Source: Marinobacterium rhizophilum DSM 18822 (GTDB lineage: Bacteria; Pseudomonadota; Gammaproteobacteria; Pseudomonadales; Balneatricaceae). Taken from it: a DNA stretch of 64,000 bases. A model generated the notes under the pieces. That model was not told the DNA's origin. It did not search any database and saw only the letters and a program-made list of their open reading frames with translations. Where the stretch lies: assembly GCF_000378045.1 (NCBI RefSeq), contig NZ_KB899113.1, positions 1-64,000 of the forward strand. Direction: 5' to 3'. The position numbers and the translations under genes were made by a program. Below, in pieces: positions 30,258 through 39,154 of the stretch; position 1 is the stretch's first letter; each line of letters starts with the position of its first letter.

Positions 30258-31160
30258 TTAGCGCTCCGCGTCCGGCAGCTGAAGCAACCAGTCGAAAAAT
30301 ACCCGCAGACGGGCGTTGTCCAGCGCACCTGGGCGATGTATCAGATAATAGGCGCAGCAGGAAGGCAGGGCCGGTAACGGTGCCACCAGGCGTCCACGCT
30401 CCAGATCCTCATCGATCAGGCATCCCCGGGCCAGCGCCACACCGAGCCCCGCGGCGGCGGCTTCCATGGCAAGATCTGCCCGGTTGAAGTAGTGGCCGCG
30501 ATCGCTGTCCACCGATCCCAGGCCCGCCTTGTCCAGGTAATAACGCCACTCCGCATCATGCCGCGCCTCGCGCCAGGGCATGGAGTCGTGCAACAGCGTC
30601 ATGTCCCGCCAGCTGGCGGGATCCGTCCAGTCACGTCCCGCTGCATACTCGGGGCTGGCCACCGGAAACAGGGTTTCGGCCAGCAGCGGCACCGCCACCA
30701 GCTCGCGGTATTCACCGAAGCTGTAATCGATCGCCAGATCGAAATCCCGCGGTTCAGTGCGCAGCAGCGATTCCTCGGCGAAGGTCTCCACCCGAATATC
30801 GGGATAGCCGGCCTGGAACAGATGCAGCCGCGGCACCAGCCACTTGAACAGCAGCGATGGCGTCGAGCGAAAACGAATCTGTCCCTCCAGCATTCCGCGC
30901 TGCAGGCGCTGCACACAACCATCCAGATCCAGCAGACACTTTTGCACCACCACGAAGAGCTGCTGCCCTTCGCCAGTCAGGTTCAGGCCGCGCGGCAGAC
31001 GCTCGAACAGCTTGAACCCCAGCTGCGCCTCCAGATGTTTGATTTGCTGGCTGACCGCGCCCGTGGTGACATGCAGTTCCTCAGCTGCGCGGGTAAAACT
31101 CAGGGCACGGGATGCCGCCTCAAAGGTCCTCAGGGCGGCAAGAATCTGGGCATTGATCAT
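30258..31160 (-). CDS. LysR-family regulator, GcvA/DsdC-like
   Basis: A 300-residue LysR regulator with an N-terminal winged helix (ALRTFEAASRALSFTRAAEE, then TTGAVSQQIKHLEAQLGFKL). The spacing ELHVTTGAVSQQIK and LFERLPRGLNLT is typical of the GcvA/AmpR/DsdC branch. The C-terminal periplasmic-binding-like domain senses the inducer. I start at the ATG at 31160 (MINAQILAAL), not the upstream frame start. It is divergent from dsdA with 191 bases between, so D-serine is the likely inducer (inference by position). Confidence 0.9.
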   Translation of the reverse strand: MINAQILAALRTFEAASRALSFTRAAEELHVTTGAVSQQIKHLEAQLGFKLFERLPRGLNLTGEGQQLFVVVQKCLLDLDGCVQRLQRGMLEGQIRFRSTPSLLFKWLVPRLHLFQAGYPDIRVETFAEESLLRTEPRDFDLAIDYSFGEYRELVAVPLLAETLFPVASPEYAAGRDWTDPASWRDMTLLHDSMPWREARHDAEWRYYLDKAGLGSVDSDRGHYFNRADLAMEAAAAGLGVALARGCLIDEDLERGRLVAPLPALPSCCAYYLIHRPGALDNARLRVFFDWLLQLPDAER

Positions 31161-31351
31161 CGGGGCTCCGAAGCCTGAGGTCTGTCTGAGCAGACAGTAA
31201 AGCAGAGCCACTGCGGTTTGCGAACCCCCGTCAGTGGATTTACGGGCTAAACTCACTTTAGCCCAGCTAAATGCTCATTGAATATTCCTTGGTTGCAGTT
31301 CCGGCGCGCCGAATCCAGAATGCGCCGCGATAACCGACAAACTAGCGAGGA

Positions 31352-32662
31352 ATGATGGTGCCAGCTCCAGACCCGTCAACACTCAGGCAACAGCTCTCGC
31401 TGGGCCAACCATTATTCTGGCTAAACCCGGCCTATGAGCCGGCAGCACCTCCAGCCGAGCTGCACGATATCCTGGCTGCCGAGTCCAGGCTGCAGCGTTG
31501 CGCGCCGCTGCTGGCCAGGCTGTTTCCGGAGCTTGCAACGGATCAGGGCCTGATCGAATCTCCCCTGCTGGCCGTGCCGGCACTGCAGCAGGCACTCTCA
31601 CTGCCGGGTACCTTACTGCTCAAGGCCGACCATGACTTGCCAATTGCGGGATCCGTGAAGGCCCGCGGCGGCTTTCACGAGGTGCTCTGCCACGCAGAAT
31701 CCCTCGCCCTGGCAGCCGGTATTCTGCACAGCATCGACGACGATTACCTCAAACTGGCAGGCCCGGACGCTCGTGCGCTCTTTGCGCAGCACCTGCTGGG
31801 CGTCGCCAGCACCGGTAACCTGGGCCTGAGCATTGGCGTGATCGGCGCCGCGCTGGGCTTTGATACCTGCGTTCACATGTCCAGTGACGCCAAGGAATGG
31901 AAAAAGCAGCGCCTGCGCAACTTTGGTGTGCGCGTCATCGAGCATGCGAGCGACTATAGTGCAGCGGTTGCCGCCGGGCGCGCTGACACCGAAGCCAACC
32001 CCATGGGCTACTTTGTAGACGATGAGAATTCGCCCCGCCTGTTCTATGGCTATGCCGTGGCGGCACTGCGGCTACAGACCCAGCTCCAACAAGCCGGCGT
32101 TACCGTCGACGCGGACCACCCGCTGATGGTCTATATTCCCTGCGGTGTGGGCGGAGCGCCCGGGGGCATCTGCTTTGGTCTGAAACAGGTTTTCGGCAGC
32201 GCCGTGCATTGCTTCTTTGCCGAACCGGCGCAGGCGCCCTGCGTGCTGCTCGGCGTGCAGGACCCCGGCATACCATCGGTTTATGATGCGGGCCTGACCT
32301 GCAGCACGGAAGCCGACGGCCTGGCCGTGGGCCTGGCCTCCGAGTGGGTCTGCACACGCATTCGCTCGCTGCTGTCGGGGGTTTACACCGTATCCGATGC
32401 CAGCCTCTACCGTGACCTGTATCGACTGCAGGACACCGAGCAGGTCGCCATCGAACCCTCGGCGGCAGCCGGCATTCAAGGTCCGGCACGATTACTGCAG
32501 CGCGAAGGCAGCGACTATCTGCGTGCCCAGGGACTGGAATCCCGGCTTGAACAGGCCACTCAGATTATCTGGACCACAGGCGGACGCCTGGTACCGCACG
32601 AAGAATATAAAAAGTTTCTCGAAAAGGGAAAAATAGCTTCAAATGAAACTTTAACTGATTAA
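31352..32662 (+). CDS. dsdA: D-serine ammonia-lyase
   Basis: A 436-residue PLP enzyme that converts D-serine to pyruvate and ammonia. The PLP lysine is Lys103 in DLPIAGSVKARGGFHEVL, and the phosphate-binding loop is seen as VASTGNLGLSIG. VHMSSDAKEWKKQRLRNFGV and YIPCGVGGAPGG are DsdA-specific. GCGAGG precedes the two adjacent ATG codons at 31352 and 31355. It diverges from the LysR gene. The 3' end is followed within 8 bases by the operator candidate at 32671 for the next gene. Confidence 0.95.
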   Translation: MMVPAPDPSTLRQQLSLGQPLFWLNPAYEPAAPPAELHDILAAESRLQRCAPLLARLFPELATDQGLIESPLLAVPALQQALSLPGTLLLKADHDLPIAGSVKARGGFHEVLCHAESLALAAGILHSIDDDYLKLAGPDARALFAQHLLGVASTGNLGLSIGVIGAALGFDTCVHMSSDAKEWKKQRLRNFGVRVIEHASDYSAAVAAGRADTEANPMGYFVDDENSPRLFYGYAVAALRLQTQLQQAGVTVDADHPLMVYIPCGVGGAPGGICFGLKQVFGSAVHCFFAEPAQAPCVLLGVQDPGIPSVYDAGLTCSTEADGLAVGLASEWVCTRIRSLLSGVYTVSDASLYRDLYRLQDTEQVAIEPSAAAGIQGPARLLQREGSDYLRAQGLESRLEQATQIIWTTGGRLVPHEEYKKFLEKGKIASNETLTD

Positions 32663-32670
32663 AATAGAAT

Positions 32671-32690
32671 TTGTTTCCTACACGAAACAA
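32671..32690. promoter_or_regulatory. XRE-cupin operator candidate, site 3
   Basis: TTGTTTCCTACACGAAACAA: 7-bp perfect arms TTGTTTC/GAAACAA around CTACAC. It has the same GTTTC-CTA-N3-GAAAC frame as the gcvT site and lies 148 bases before the symporter start, in the dsdA-symporter gap. Confidence 0.65.
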
Positions 32691-32837
32691 AAATCGGTAA
32701 GCCGAAGGTACTCTGCATCTTCTCGAACCGAACAATCTCAAAGTCACCATCACGCTGATCGCCGGGTGACTTCACATCATGCCGACTCCCTACCCGGGGA
32801 CGGGTGATAACAATAACAACGAGGAGGTTTCCCTCTA

Positions 32838-34196
32838 ATGGAAATGATCGAGTCTATCATCGGAGAGATTAACAGTATTGTCTGGGGCCCGCTGATGCTG
32901 GTCCTGATACTGGGCGTCGGACTGTTCCTGTCCCTGGGACTGCGTCTGATGCCCATACTGAAGCTGGGTGCCGGCTTCAAGCTGCTGTGGCGGGGTCGCA
33001 AGGTCGCCAGCGGCGAAGAAACAGCCGGTGAAATCTCACCGTTTCAGGCCCTGATGACAGCCCTCTCAGCCACCGTGGGTACCGGTAACATTGCCGGCGT
33101 CGCCACGGCCGTTTTCCTCGGCGGCCCCGGCGCACTGTTCTGGATGTGGATCACTGCCCTGGTCGGCATGGCTACCAAGTACGCCGAAGCGGTACTGGCC
33201 GTTAAATACCGTGAAGTAGACGAAGAAGGCAACCACGTTGGTGGCCCCATGTACTACATCAAGAACGGCCTGGGCAAAAAATGGGCCTGGCTTGGCATGG
33301 CCTTCGCCATCTTCGGAGCCATTGCCGGCTTTGGTATCGGCAACACCGTGCAGGCCAACTCGATTGCCAGCGTGATGGAATCCAACTTCGGCCTGCCCAC
33401 CTGGATCACTGGCGTGGTCGTGATGGTGCTGGTTGGCGCGGTTCTGATTGGCGGCATCCGTCGCATCGGCCATGTGGCCGGCGCCCTGGTCCCCATCATG
33501 GCGGTATCCTACATCGTGGCGGGACTCGTTGTTCTGTTCATCAATGCAGACCAGATTCCCCACGCCCTGGACCTGATCTTCACCCATGCCTTCTCACCGG
33601 TCGCCGCTGAAGGTGGTTTTGCCGGCGCCGCTGTCTGGATGGCCATTCGCTTTGGTGTGGCCCGCGGTATCTTTTCCAACGAAGCGGGCCTGGGTTCAGC
33701 CCCTATCGCCCACGCCGCCGCGCAGAACAAGAGCCCGGTACGCCAGGGCCTGGTCGCCATGCTCGGTACCTTCATCGATACCATCCTGATCTGCTCGATC
33801 ACCGGCCTGGTAATCGTCACCTCCGGCATCTGGACCGGTGGCGAATCCGGCGCAGCGCTGACCTCTGCCGCCTTTGCCCAAGCCCTGCCGGGTCTTGGCA
33901 ACTACCTGGTGGCTATTGCACTGGCGATTTTTGCCTTTACCACCATCATTGGCTGGTCGTTCTATGGCGAGCGCTGCGTTGAGTACATCTTCGGCGTCAA
34001 GGCCATTGCCCCTTACCGGGTACTGTGGATTCTGGCAGTGCCGGCCGGTGCGGTCCTGAGTCTGGATTTCATCTGGCTGGTTGCCGATACGCTCAACGCC
34101 TTTATGGCGATTCCCAACCTGATTGCCCTGCTGCTGCTCAGCCCGGTGGTCTTCCAGGTTACACGCGAATTCTTTGCTGAAAACAAAGACCTCTGA
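32838..34196 (+). CDS. Na+/alanine-glycine symporter, AGCS family
   Basis: A 452-residue inner-membrane carrier with about 11 hydrophobic segments that imports alanine or glycine with Na+. PFQALMTALSATVGTGNIAG is the AGCS signature in the first helices, followed by GGPGALFWMWITALVGMATK and NHVGGPMYYIKNGLG. RGIFSNEAGLGSAPIAHAAA is a second family block. GAGGAGG lies about 10 bases before the ATG. The upstream operator resembles the gcvT one, so glycine is a likely substrate. The gene ends shortly before a strong terminator. Confidence 0.95.
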   Translation: MEMIESIIGEINSIVWGPLMLVLILGVGLFLSLGLRLMPILKLGAGFKLLWRGRKVASGEETAGEISPFQALMTALSATVGTGNIAGVATAVFLGGPGALFWMWITALVGMATKYAEAVLAVKYREVDEEGNHVGGPMYYIKNGLGKKWAWLGMAFAIFGAIAGFGIGNTVQANSIASVMESNFGLPTWITGVVVMVLVGAVLIGGIRRIGHVAGALVPIMAVSYIVAGLVVLFINADQIPHALDLIFTHAFSPVAAEGGFAGAAVWMAIRFGVARGIFSNEAGLGSAPIAHAAAQNKSPVRQGLVAMLGTFIDTILICSITGLVIVTSGIWTGGESGAALTSAAFAQALPGLGNYLVAIALAIFAFTTIIGWSFYGERCVEYIFGVKAIAPYRVLWILAVPAGAVLSLDFIWLVADTLNAFMAIPNLIALLLLSPVVFQVTREFFAENKDL

Positions 34197-34210
34197 TAGC
34201 CACGGCTATA

Positions 34211-34243
34211 AAAAAGGGACCGGCATTGCCGGTCCCTTTTTTT
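34211..34243 (+). terminator. intrinsic terminator of the symporter gene
   Basis: AAAGGGACCGGC / GCCGGTCCCTTT with an ATT loop and eight T residues on the downstream side. The opposite A-run means it could also terminate the minus-strand gene at 34297. Confidence 0.95.
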
Positions 34244-34296
34244 TGCGTCACGCACACAGGTTACGGGCAAATTGCCCGCCCGCCACCTGTCATGGA

Positions 34297-34758
34297 TTAC
34301 AGCTCCAGTCCGATATCACCTTTGGCCGGCCCATACTGCACCTGCACACGTTGCGGCAGTTCCGGGTCATAACCACAAATCAGCCGCATGCCCCCCGTGT
34401 CGACATAGTATTCCAGCGTTCCATCCCGGCGGGAACGCCAGCGCACATGGGTCAGCTCCTGCTCATCCCACAACCGCCACCAGCTGGCATCCCACTGCGC
34501 CGCCCGGGCAAAGCCCGGCGCACAGTTGCGCTGAGCCCGCTTTTCATTGCGTTTGCCCCAGCACTTAAGCTGTTTGCGACATTCAATCTCAGCAAGACGT
34601 GTGGACTTGGAGGTCAGCTTCTTGACACAGGCGCTTACCACCAGAGGATTCATGCTGCTGGCCTGACAGTCACGAATGGCCTGTTCGCTGGCCGCCATCG
34701 CTGGCGACGCCAGCCCCCAGGCGCAGGCCAGCAACAGAAACGGTACGTATCCTTTCAT
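34297..34758 (-). CDS. exported hypothetical protein, 153 residues, cysteine-rich
   Basis: An unrecognised protein with a clear Sec signal (MKGYVPFLLLACAWGLASPA, cleavage near AMA-AS). The mature part has cysteines at about 31, 44, 60, 66, 79 and 128, enough for disulfides in the periplasm. AIRDCQASSMNPLVVSACVK is helical; the C-terminal half, RWRSRRDGTLEYYVDTGGMR, is strand-rich. It lies between a terminator and tlyA with no operon partner. Confidence 0.65.
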   Translation of the reverse strand: MKGYVPFLLLACAWGLASPAMAASEQAIRDCQASSMNPLVVSACVKKLTSKSTRLAEIECRKQLKCWGKRNEKRAQRNCAPGFARAAQWDASWWRLWDEQELTHVRWRSRRDGTLEYYVDTGGMRLICGYDPELPQRVQVQYGPAKGDIGLEL

Positions 34759-34931
34759 CGATCGAGTTCCTGAAGGTTTTCAGCAGTGTAGCCTATCAAA
34801 CACCCAAATTTCAGCCGAAAGTCCCGGCTCTGCGCAGCAAAAAGCCCACGCTGGGGACTCTGCGGCTTTTCGCCACCTGCCCCACTGCCTATAATGGCGC
34901 CCTTCTTAAATGGCGCAGTGGTGCAGACCCC

Positions 34932-35702
34932 ATGCAGCGAATCGACATGATCCTGGTCACACGGGCGCTGGCCAGCTCACGCACCCACGCCCAGCGTCTG
35001 ATCAGGGATGGCCGAGTGCAGGCGCACCTGAACAACGCATGGCAGTGCATCGCCAAGCCCGGCCTGAAGCTCGACCCTGACACGGAGCTGCGCGTCAGTG
35101 CCGACCCGCAGGATCGTTTCGTATCCCGCGGCGCCCTGAAACTGCTGGGCGCGCTGGAGCAGCTGCAACTGGACCCGACCGGCATGGTTGCCATTGATGT
35201 CGGCCAGTCAACCGGCGGCTTCACCGACTGCCTGCTGCAGCATGGCGCAGCCGCCGTGGTCGGTATTGAGGTCGGACATGATCAACTCGATGCACGCCTT
35301 CGGGCCGACCCCCGCGTAACCTGCCTGGAGGGCGTGAATGCCCGCGCGCTTGATCCGCTGCAGTTGCTGCCGCTGAGCCGCGATAGCGCCGGTTTTGATC
35401 TTGCGGTCATGGATGTGTCCTTTATCTCCCAGACCAAGATACTGCCATCCCTGGTCCCGTTGATTCGAGCGGGAGGACGCCTGATCAGCCTGGTGAAGCC
35501 CCAGTTCGAGGTGGGCCGCAGCGGCATCGGCAAGGGAGGCATCGTACGCGACGAAAGCCTCTATACAGAAGTTGAAGCAACTATCCGTCGGCACTGCGAG
35601 TCACTGGGGCTCTGCATACAGCACTATATGCCAAGCCCAATCACGGGCGGCGACGGTAATCGCGAATTTCTGCTGATTGGCGTGAAGACCGAATCGCGCT
35701 GA
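34932..35702 (+). CDS. tlyA: TlyA-family rRNA (cytidine-2'-O)-methyltransferase
   Basis: A 256-residue protein with an N-terminal S4 RNA-binding domain (MQRIDMILVTRALASSRTHA, about 1-60) and a C-terminal FtsJ-like SAM methyltransferase fold. The K-D-K-E type site is visible: SRGALKLLGAL, then AIDVGQSTGGFTDCLLQHGA (SAM loop), LAVMDVSFISQT and LVKPQFEVGR. Family members methylate 16S and 23S rRNA. Length fits. It is followed on the same strand by an RluA-type synthase 87 bases later, so the two may share a role in rRNA modification. Confidence 0.92.
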   Translation: MQRIDMILVTRALASSRTHAQRLIRDGRVQAHLNNAWQCIAKPGLKLDPDTELRVSADPQDRFVSRGALKLLGALEQLQLDPTGMVAIDVGQSTGGFTDCLLQHGAAAVVGIEVGHDQLDARLRADPRVTCLEGVNARALDPLQLLPLSRDSAGFDLAVMDVSFISQTKILPSLVPLIRAGGRLISLVKPQFEVGRSGIGKGGIVRDESLYTEVEATIRRHCESLGLCIQHYMPSPITGGDGNREFLLIGVKTESR

Positions 35703-35789
35703 GCCAAACGGCGAGTCCTCGGGCTACCAAGTCCCGCAAGCCGTCGCAAGATCTGTATACTTGCTCCATTCACTACCGAGACAGATCCC

Positions 35790-36614
35790 ATGGAACTGAA
35801 ACGCACCCTGCCGGCAGCCGTCGACAATGCACTGGAATACCTGACCGAGGCCACGGGCCTGCCCAAAAAGCGTCTCAAGGACGCCATGAACAAGGGCGCT
35901 GTCTGGCTGATACGCGGAAGCCACGAACGTCGCCTGCGCCGGGCCAACAGCCCGTTACGCGCCGGCGATCGAATCGAACTGTACTACGATGAAGCCCTGC
36001 TGGAACTCAAGCCGCCCCAGCTCAGCGCCATTGAGGACCGCATGGGCTATACCCTCTGGTACAAAACCGCTGGCGTAATGTCACAGGGAACGCGCTATGG
36101 CGATCACATGGCGCTACCGCGCATGGCGGAACTGGCCTATGGCTACAAACGGGAGATTTTCCCGGTACACAGGCTGGACCGGGAAACCCGCGGCCTCATA
36201 CTGCTGGCCCATAACCGCAAGATGGCCGCCATACTGTCAAAGATGTTTCAGGATGGCGAAGTGGAGAAAGGCTACCAGGCCGTGGTACTGGGAGAAGCCC
36301 CAATGGAAGGCACCATTGACCTCGAACTGGATGGCAAGGCCGCCATCACCCACTTTACGCGCCTTGAATATGATGCCCAGCGTAATACCAGCGTACTGGA
36401 GATTCGCATTGAACATGGCCGTACCCACCAGATCCGCCGCCACCTGGCCCATATCGGCCACCCGGTGATGGGCGATCCGCGCTACGGCGAAGGCAACAAG
36501 AATCGCGAGGGCTTGTTGCTGGTAGCGCATCGGCTCAACTTTATCTGCCCCATACGCCGCCAGCCCACCGAATTCCAGCTACCCCAGCCGTTCGTCACCA
36601 AAAGCGACGCCTGA
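35790..36614 (+). CDS. RluA-family RNA pseudouridine synthase
   Basis: A 274-residue synthase with an N-terminal S4-like region (LPKKRLKDAMNKGAVWLIRG) and a C-terminal RluA catalytic core. The catalytic Asp is in FPVHRLDRETRGLILLA, and the conserved HGRTHQIRRHLAHIGHPVMG block follows. The TAGV motif (YKTAGVMSQG) replaces the common NKPAG, so it belongs to a divergent branch. The RNA target (rRNA or tRNA) cannot be read out. It lies immediately downstream of tlyA and convergent with rlmJ. Confidence 0.9.
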   Translation: MELKRTLPAAVDNALEYLTEATGLPKKRLKDAMNKGAVWLIRGSHERRLRRANSPLRAGDRIELYYDEALLELKPPQLSAIEDRMGYTLWYKTAGVMSQGTRYGDHMALPRMAELAYGYKREIFPVHRLDRETRGLILLAHNRKMAAILSKMFQDGEVEKGYQAVVLGEAPMEGTIDLELDGKAAITHFTRLEYDAQRNTSVLEIRIEHGRTHQIRRHLAHIGHPVMGDPRYGEGNKNREGLLLVAHRLNFICPIRRQPTEFQLPQPFVTKSDA

Positions 36615-36640
36615 CGCACAAGCGCAGCACGGCTGCTGCG

Positions 36641-37477
36641 CTATTCGCCCACCAGCTGGTTCAAGCACCAGCAGCCCTGCTCAGGCGCGATCAGATCACG
36701 CAGCTGCGGCAGCGCCTCTTTCAGCTCGCCCGGCAGCGTCCAGGGCGGGTTGATCATAAAGAGTCCGCTCGACGTCATGCCGAAATCGACGGTGTCCGGC
36801 CCCAGACCGAGCTCCACCTGCCAAAGGTTGCGCACACCGCCACTCTTAAAGCCGCGAATCATGTCATCAATGCGGGCACGCACGACCACCGGATACCAGA
36901 TCAGATAGGTTCCGATGGGGAACCGCTTGTAGCCTTCCAGTACAACCTTTTGCACCTGGCGATAATCGCCCTTGTTCTCGTACGGTGGATCAATCAGTAC
37001 CAGCGCCCGTCGCGACGGCGGCGGCAACAGCGCCTTGAGGCTGGCAAAGCCGTCGCTGCGTTCGACACGTACCCGTCGATCCCGTTCGAAACGCTCGCTG
37101 AGCAGACGATAATCGCTTGGGTGAAGTTCAAACAGACGCAACGCATCCTGCGGGCGCAGCATCTGCGCCGCCACCAAAGGTGATCCGGGATAATGCTCCA
37201 GCCCGCCGGAGGGATTGATCTTGCGCAACACCGTCATCAGGGGTGTCAGGACGTCGGGCAGCGGCTGCGCCCAGAGTCGCCCGATACCCTCTTCGAATTC
37301 AGCGGTTTTCTTGGCCATGGCAGCACCCAGGCGGTAACCTCCGGCGCCGGCATGGGTATCCAGATACAGCAGCGGTTTATCCTTGGCGGTCATGTATTCG
37401 AGCGTGCGGGCAAGCACCAGGTGTTTCAGGACATCGGCATAGTTGCCGGCATGGTATGCATGACGATAGCTGAGCAT
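36641..37477 (-). CDS. rlmJ: 23S rRNA (adenine(2030)-N(6))-methyltransferase
   Basis: A 278-residue SAM enzyme methylating A2030 of 23S rRNA. The N-terminus MLSYRHAYHAGNYADVLKHL is the RlmJ signature, and DTHAGAGGYRLGA is the SAM loop. The catalytic motif is ALVLIDPPYEN. C-terminal RNLWQVELGLGPDTVDFGMT and MINPPWTLP are also family blocks. The ATG at 37477 gives the family N-terminus; a start 7 codons earlier is unlikely. Convergent with the pseudouridine synthase gene. Confidence 0.95.
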   Translation of the reverse strand: MLSYRHAYHAGNYADVLKHLVLARTLEYMTAKDKPLLYLDTHAGAGGYRLGAAMAKKTAEFEEGIGRLWAQPLPDVLTPLMTVLRKINPSGGLEHYPGSPLVAAQMLRPQDALRLFELHPSDYRLLSERFERDRRVRVERSDGFASLKALLPPPSRRALVLIDPPYENKGDYRQVQKVVLEGYKRFPIGTYLIWYPVVVRARIDDMIRGFKSGGVRNLWQVELGLGPDTVDFGMTSSGLFMINPPWTLPGELKEALPQLRDLIAPEQGCWCLNQLVGE

Positions 37478-37559
37478 CGGCGTTCCGGGGGCAGTCAAAA
37501 TCGGGGGACGCCAGCATACGCCGTCCCCCCTGCGGATTCCACTGCAAAACCGCCTTATT

Positions 37560-37775
37560 GGCTCGCCGTGTTAATACATGAAGCGGGGCTGTTTCAGCAT
37601 TGAGCCATCTCTTTTTAAAGACGGCCCAATGCAGGCACGGCAAAAACCGGCACACCAGCCCACCTGCGCCCGTTTTTGTCGCGTGACCGGCAAATGGAGC
37701 CTGGCAGCCTTTCGGGCTTGGCCGGTCGTAATCAGTGTTAAGTTCGACAGGCTGCTCGTTGCCAACCCGGCTATT
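37560..37775 (-). repeat. stem-loop cassette, reverse orientation
   Basis: Read on the minus strand the order matches the copies at 7.9 and 52.3 kb: a GTCACGC-type arm, GACAAAAAC, the loop starting GGGCGCAGGTG (37672-37662), GTTTTTG, then GCATTGGGC and AATGCTGAAACAG with GCTTCATGTATTAAC. Stems CCGGC/GCCGG and ACCGGCCAAG/CTTGGCCGGT are visible. It fills the rlmJ-usp gap. Confidence 0.6.
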
Positions 37776-38266
37776 TAGTCGGCGGGCAACGGAACAATCA
37801 GCACTGGCCGGTCGCTGTGCTGCATGACTTTCTGTGCGCTGGAACCCATAAAAATCTTCGCCAGTGCCGAATGAGTGCGCGTGCCCATCACGATCACGTC
37901 TACATTCATCTGTTTCGCGGTGGCGAGAATTTTCTCCTCGACATTGCCCTTTTCGATCAATATCAGAGGCTTGCTGAGTTCCTGAGCCTTGCCTTGCGGC
38001 AACTCGTCGGCCCAAAAACGTTCTACCCGCTGCGTCATCTTGCTATTGAGTTCATCCATCCCCGTCTTGCGCAGTTTTGCCAGCACCTCCGGTTCGAAAT
38101 GAGTCTCGATTATCGCTTCGGTCGACGGGCTAATCGCTTCCACCACGTGCAAAAAGGTGATGCTGGCCCCGCTATCAACCGCCAGTTTCACCGCCATGCG
38201 AAACGCCGGCACCGAGCTTTCACCCAGATCGGACGCATACAGAACCTGTTTGATTTCTGGCAGCAT
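37775..38266 (-). CDS. universal stress protein, UspA family
   Basis: A 163-residue single-domain Usp protein. The N-terminus KQVLYASDLGESSVPAFRMA gives the first beta strand and ATP-site Asp. Near the C-terminus, DVIVMGTRTHSALAKIFMGS, then SAQKVMQHSDRPVLIVPLP matches the G-2x-G-9x-G-S/T ATP-binding pattern in altered form (MGTRTH...GSSAQ). AAGGAGATATGAATC precedes the ATG, a strong ribosome site. Stand-alone gene. Confidence 0.93.
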   Translation of the reverse strand: MLPEIKQVLYASDLGESSVPAFRMAVKLAVDSGASITFLHVVEAISPSTEAIIETHFEPEVLAKLRKTGMDELNSKMTQRVERFWADELPQGKAQELSKPLILIEKGNVEEKILATAKQMNVDVIVMGTRTHSALAKIFMGSSAQKVMQHSDRPVLIVPLPAD

Positions 38267-38366
38267 GATTCATATCTCCTTGAGTTAACGTCACTACGCC
38301 TTAAAAGCTTCAATACTCGGTCAGAACAGCCTGGCCGGAATCTGCACCACACACCATAAAAGCCAC

Positions 38367-38681
38367 TCAGTATTGCCTGTCTGGAATCTGCACAACTAAA
38401 CCCTCAAGGGCGGGCCCCACTTCCAGCTGGCAGCTGAGACGACTGTTCGGTTTGCGCTCGGCGGCCACCAGCTCAAGCATTTCCAGTTCTTCCTCCCCCG
38501 GTTCGCCTGCCGCGCCACTAAGCACATACACGTGACAGGTGCCGCAACTGCATCCTCCACCACACTGAGCCACGATACCTTCGATGCCATTATCAATCGC
38601 ACCTTCCATCACACTACAGCCATCGGGCACGTCCAGCTCCCGACGCTGACCGTCCGGTTCGATGTAGGTAATTTTCGCCAT
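38367..38681 (-). CDS. 2Fe-2S ferredoxin, adrenodoxin/putidaredoxin type
   Basis: A 104-residue electron carrier. Cluster ligands are Cys40, Cys46, Cys49 (CGGGCSCGTCH) and Cys84 (SRLSCQLE), the C-X5-C-X2-C-Xn-C spacing of vertebrate-type ferredoxins; Cys44 is extra. The MAKITYIEPDGQRRELDVPD start and DRQY end are typical. Its partner (a reductase or a P450/ring-hydroxylating oxygenase) is not in the window, so its role is open. Confidence 0.93.
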   Translation of the reverse strand: MAKITYIEPDGQRRELDVPDGCSVMEGAIDNGIEGIVAQCGGGCSCGTCHVYVLSGAAGEPGEEELEMLELVAAERKPNSRLSCQLEVGPALEGLVVQIPDRQY

Positions 38682-39052
38682 CGCTATCTCCTGCCCGCGA
38701 ACACTTCAAGTGTAGCCAGTAGTTTGATAGGACAACGCATTAGCTATAAAGCTGCCTTTAATTATACGACTGGGCTTGATCGCCGTGGATCTCAAGGCAC
38801 TGATCCAGGACAAGGAAAAAGAAGAAAACGACAGCCAACTGCATTATTGCGCCATCCAACATTCCCCAGTCATCGGACTATTCCCCTTCCAGACGCTGAC
38901 CCTCCGCTTTGATACGCACAGTGACCTTGATCTTTATGCCCACGCCGGTGCCACAGGGAGGTCAATGATACGCAAGGCGAAAGCAAGCCAGAAAAAGTGC
39001 TTAGGTGACATTGCGCCCGGCGCACGACTGGCTTAATATCGCCGTCGTTCTT
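38682..39052. other. intergenic DNA upstream of the manganese riboswitch
   Basis: About 370 bases between the ferredoxin start and the riboswitch. Both the plus-strand frame starting TTG at 38776 (DLKALIQDKEKEENDSQ) and the minus-strand frame at 38870-39208 lack ribosome sites; the latter would read across the riboswitch. I see no supportable gene; the promoter of the riboswitch transcript should lie near its 3' end. Confidence 0.45.
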
Positions 39053-39154
39053 GGGGGAGTAATCTTCCGGTCGACCTCGTCGACCAGAGTCGCTGTCAAC
39101 ATACTTGAGCCTCATGCTCATGGCAGTGACGTCCTGCGGGATTGATGAGACCTG
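39053..39154 (+). promoter_or_regulatory. yybP-ykoY manganese riboswitch
   Basis: The stretch shows the class's order of conserved parts: GGGGGAGTAAT at 39053, a variable hairpin (CGACCTCGTCG), then TCAACATACTTGAG (39096-39109), GGCAGTGAC near 39122-39130 and TGATGAGACCT (39143-39153), the closing Mn-site strand. It lies 80 bases before a GDT1/UPF0016 manganese-exporter gene, the typical target. A stem after it (39155-39167 with 39184-39196) may be the expression platform; with no T-run, control is probably translational. Seen by eye; a covariance search would settle it. Confidence 0.85.

Noticed and set aside
32663-32837. Glycine riboswitch before the symporter
   Set aside because: No aptamer-like conserved blocks; only the palindrome at 32671.
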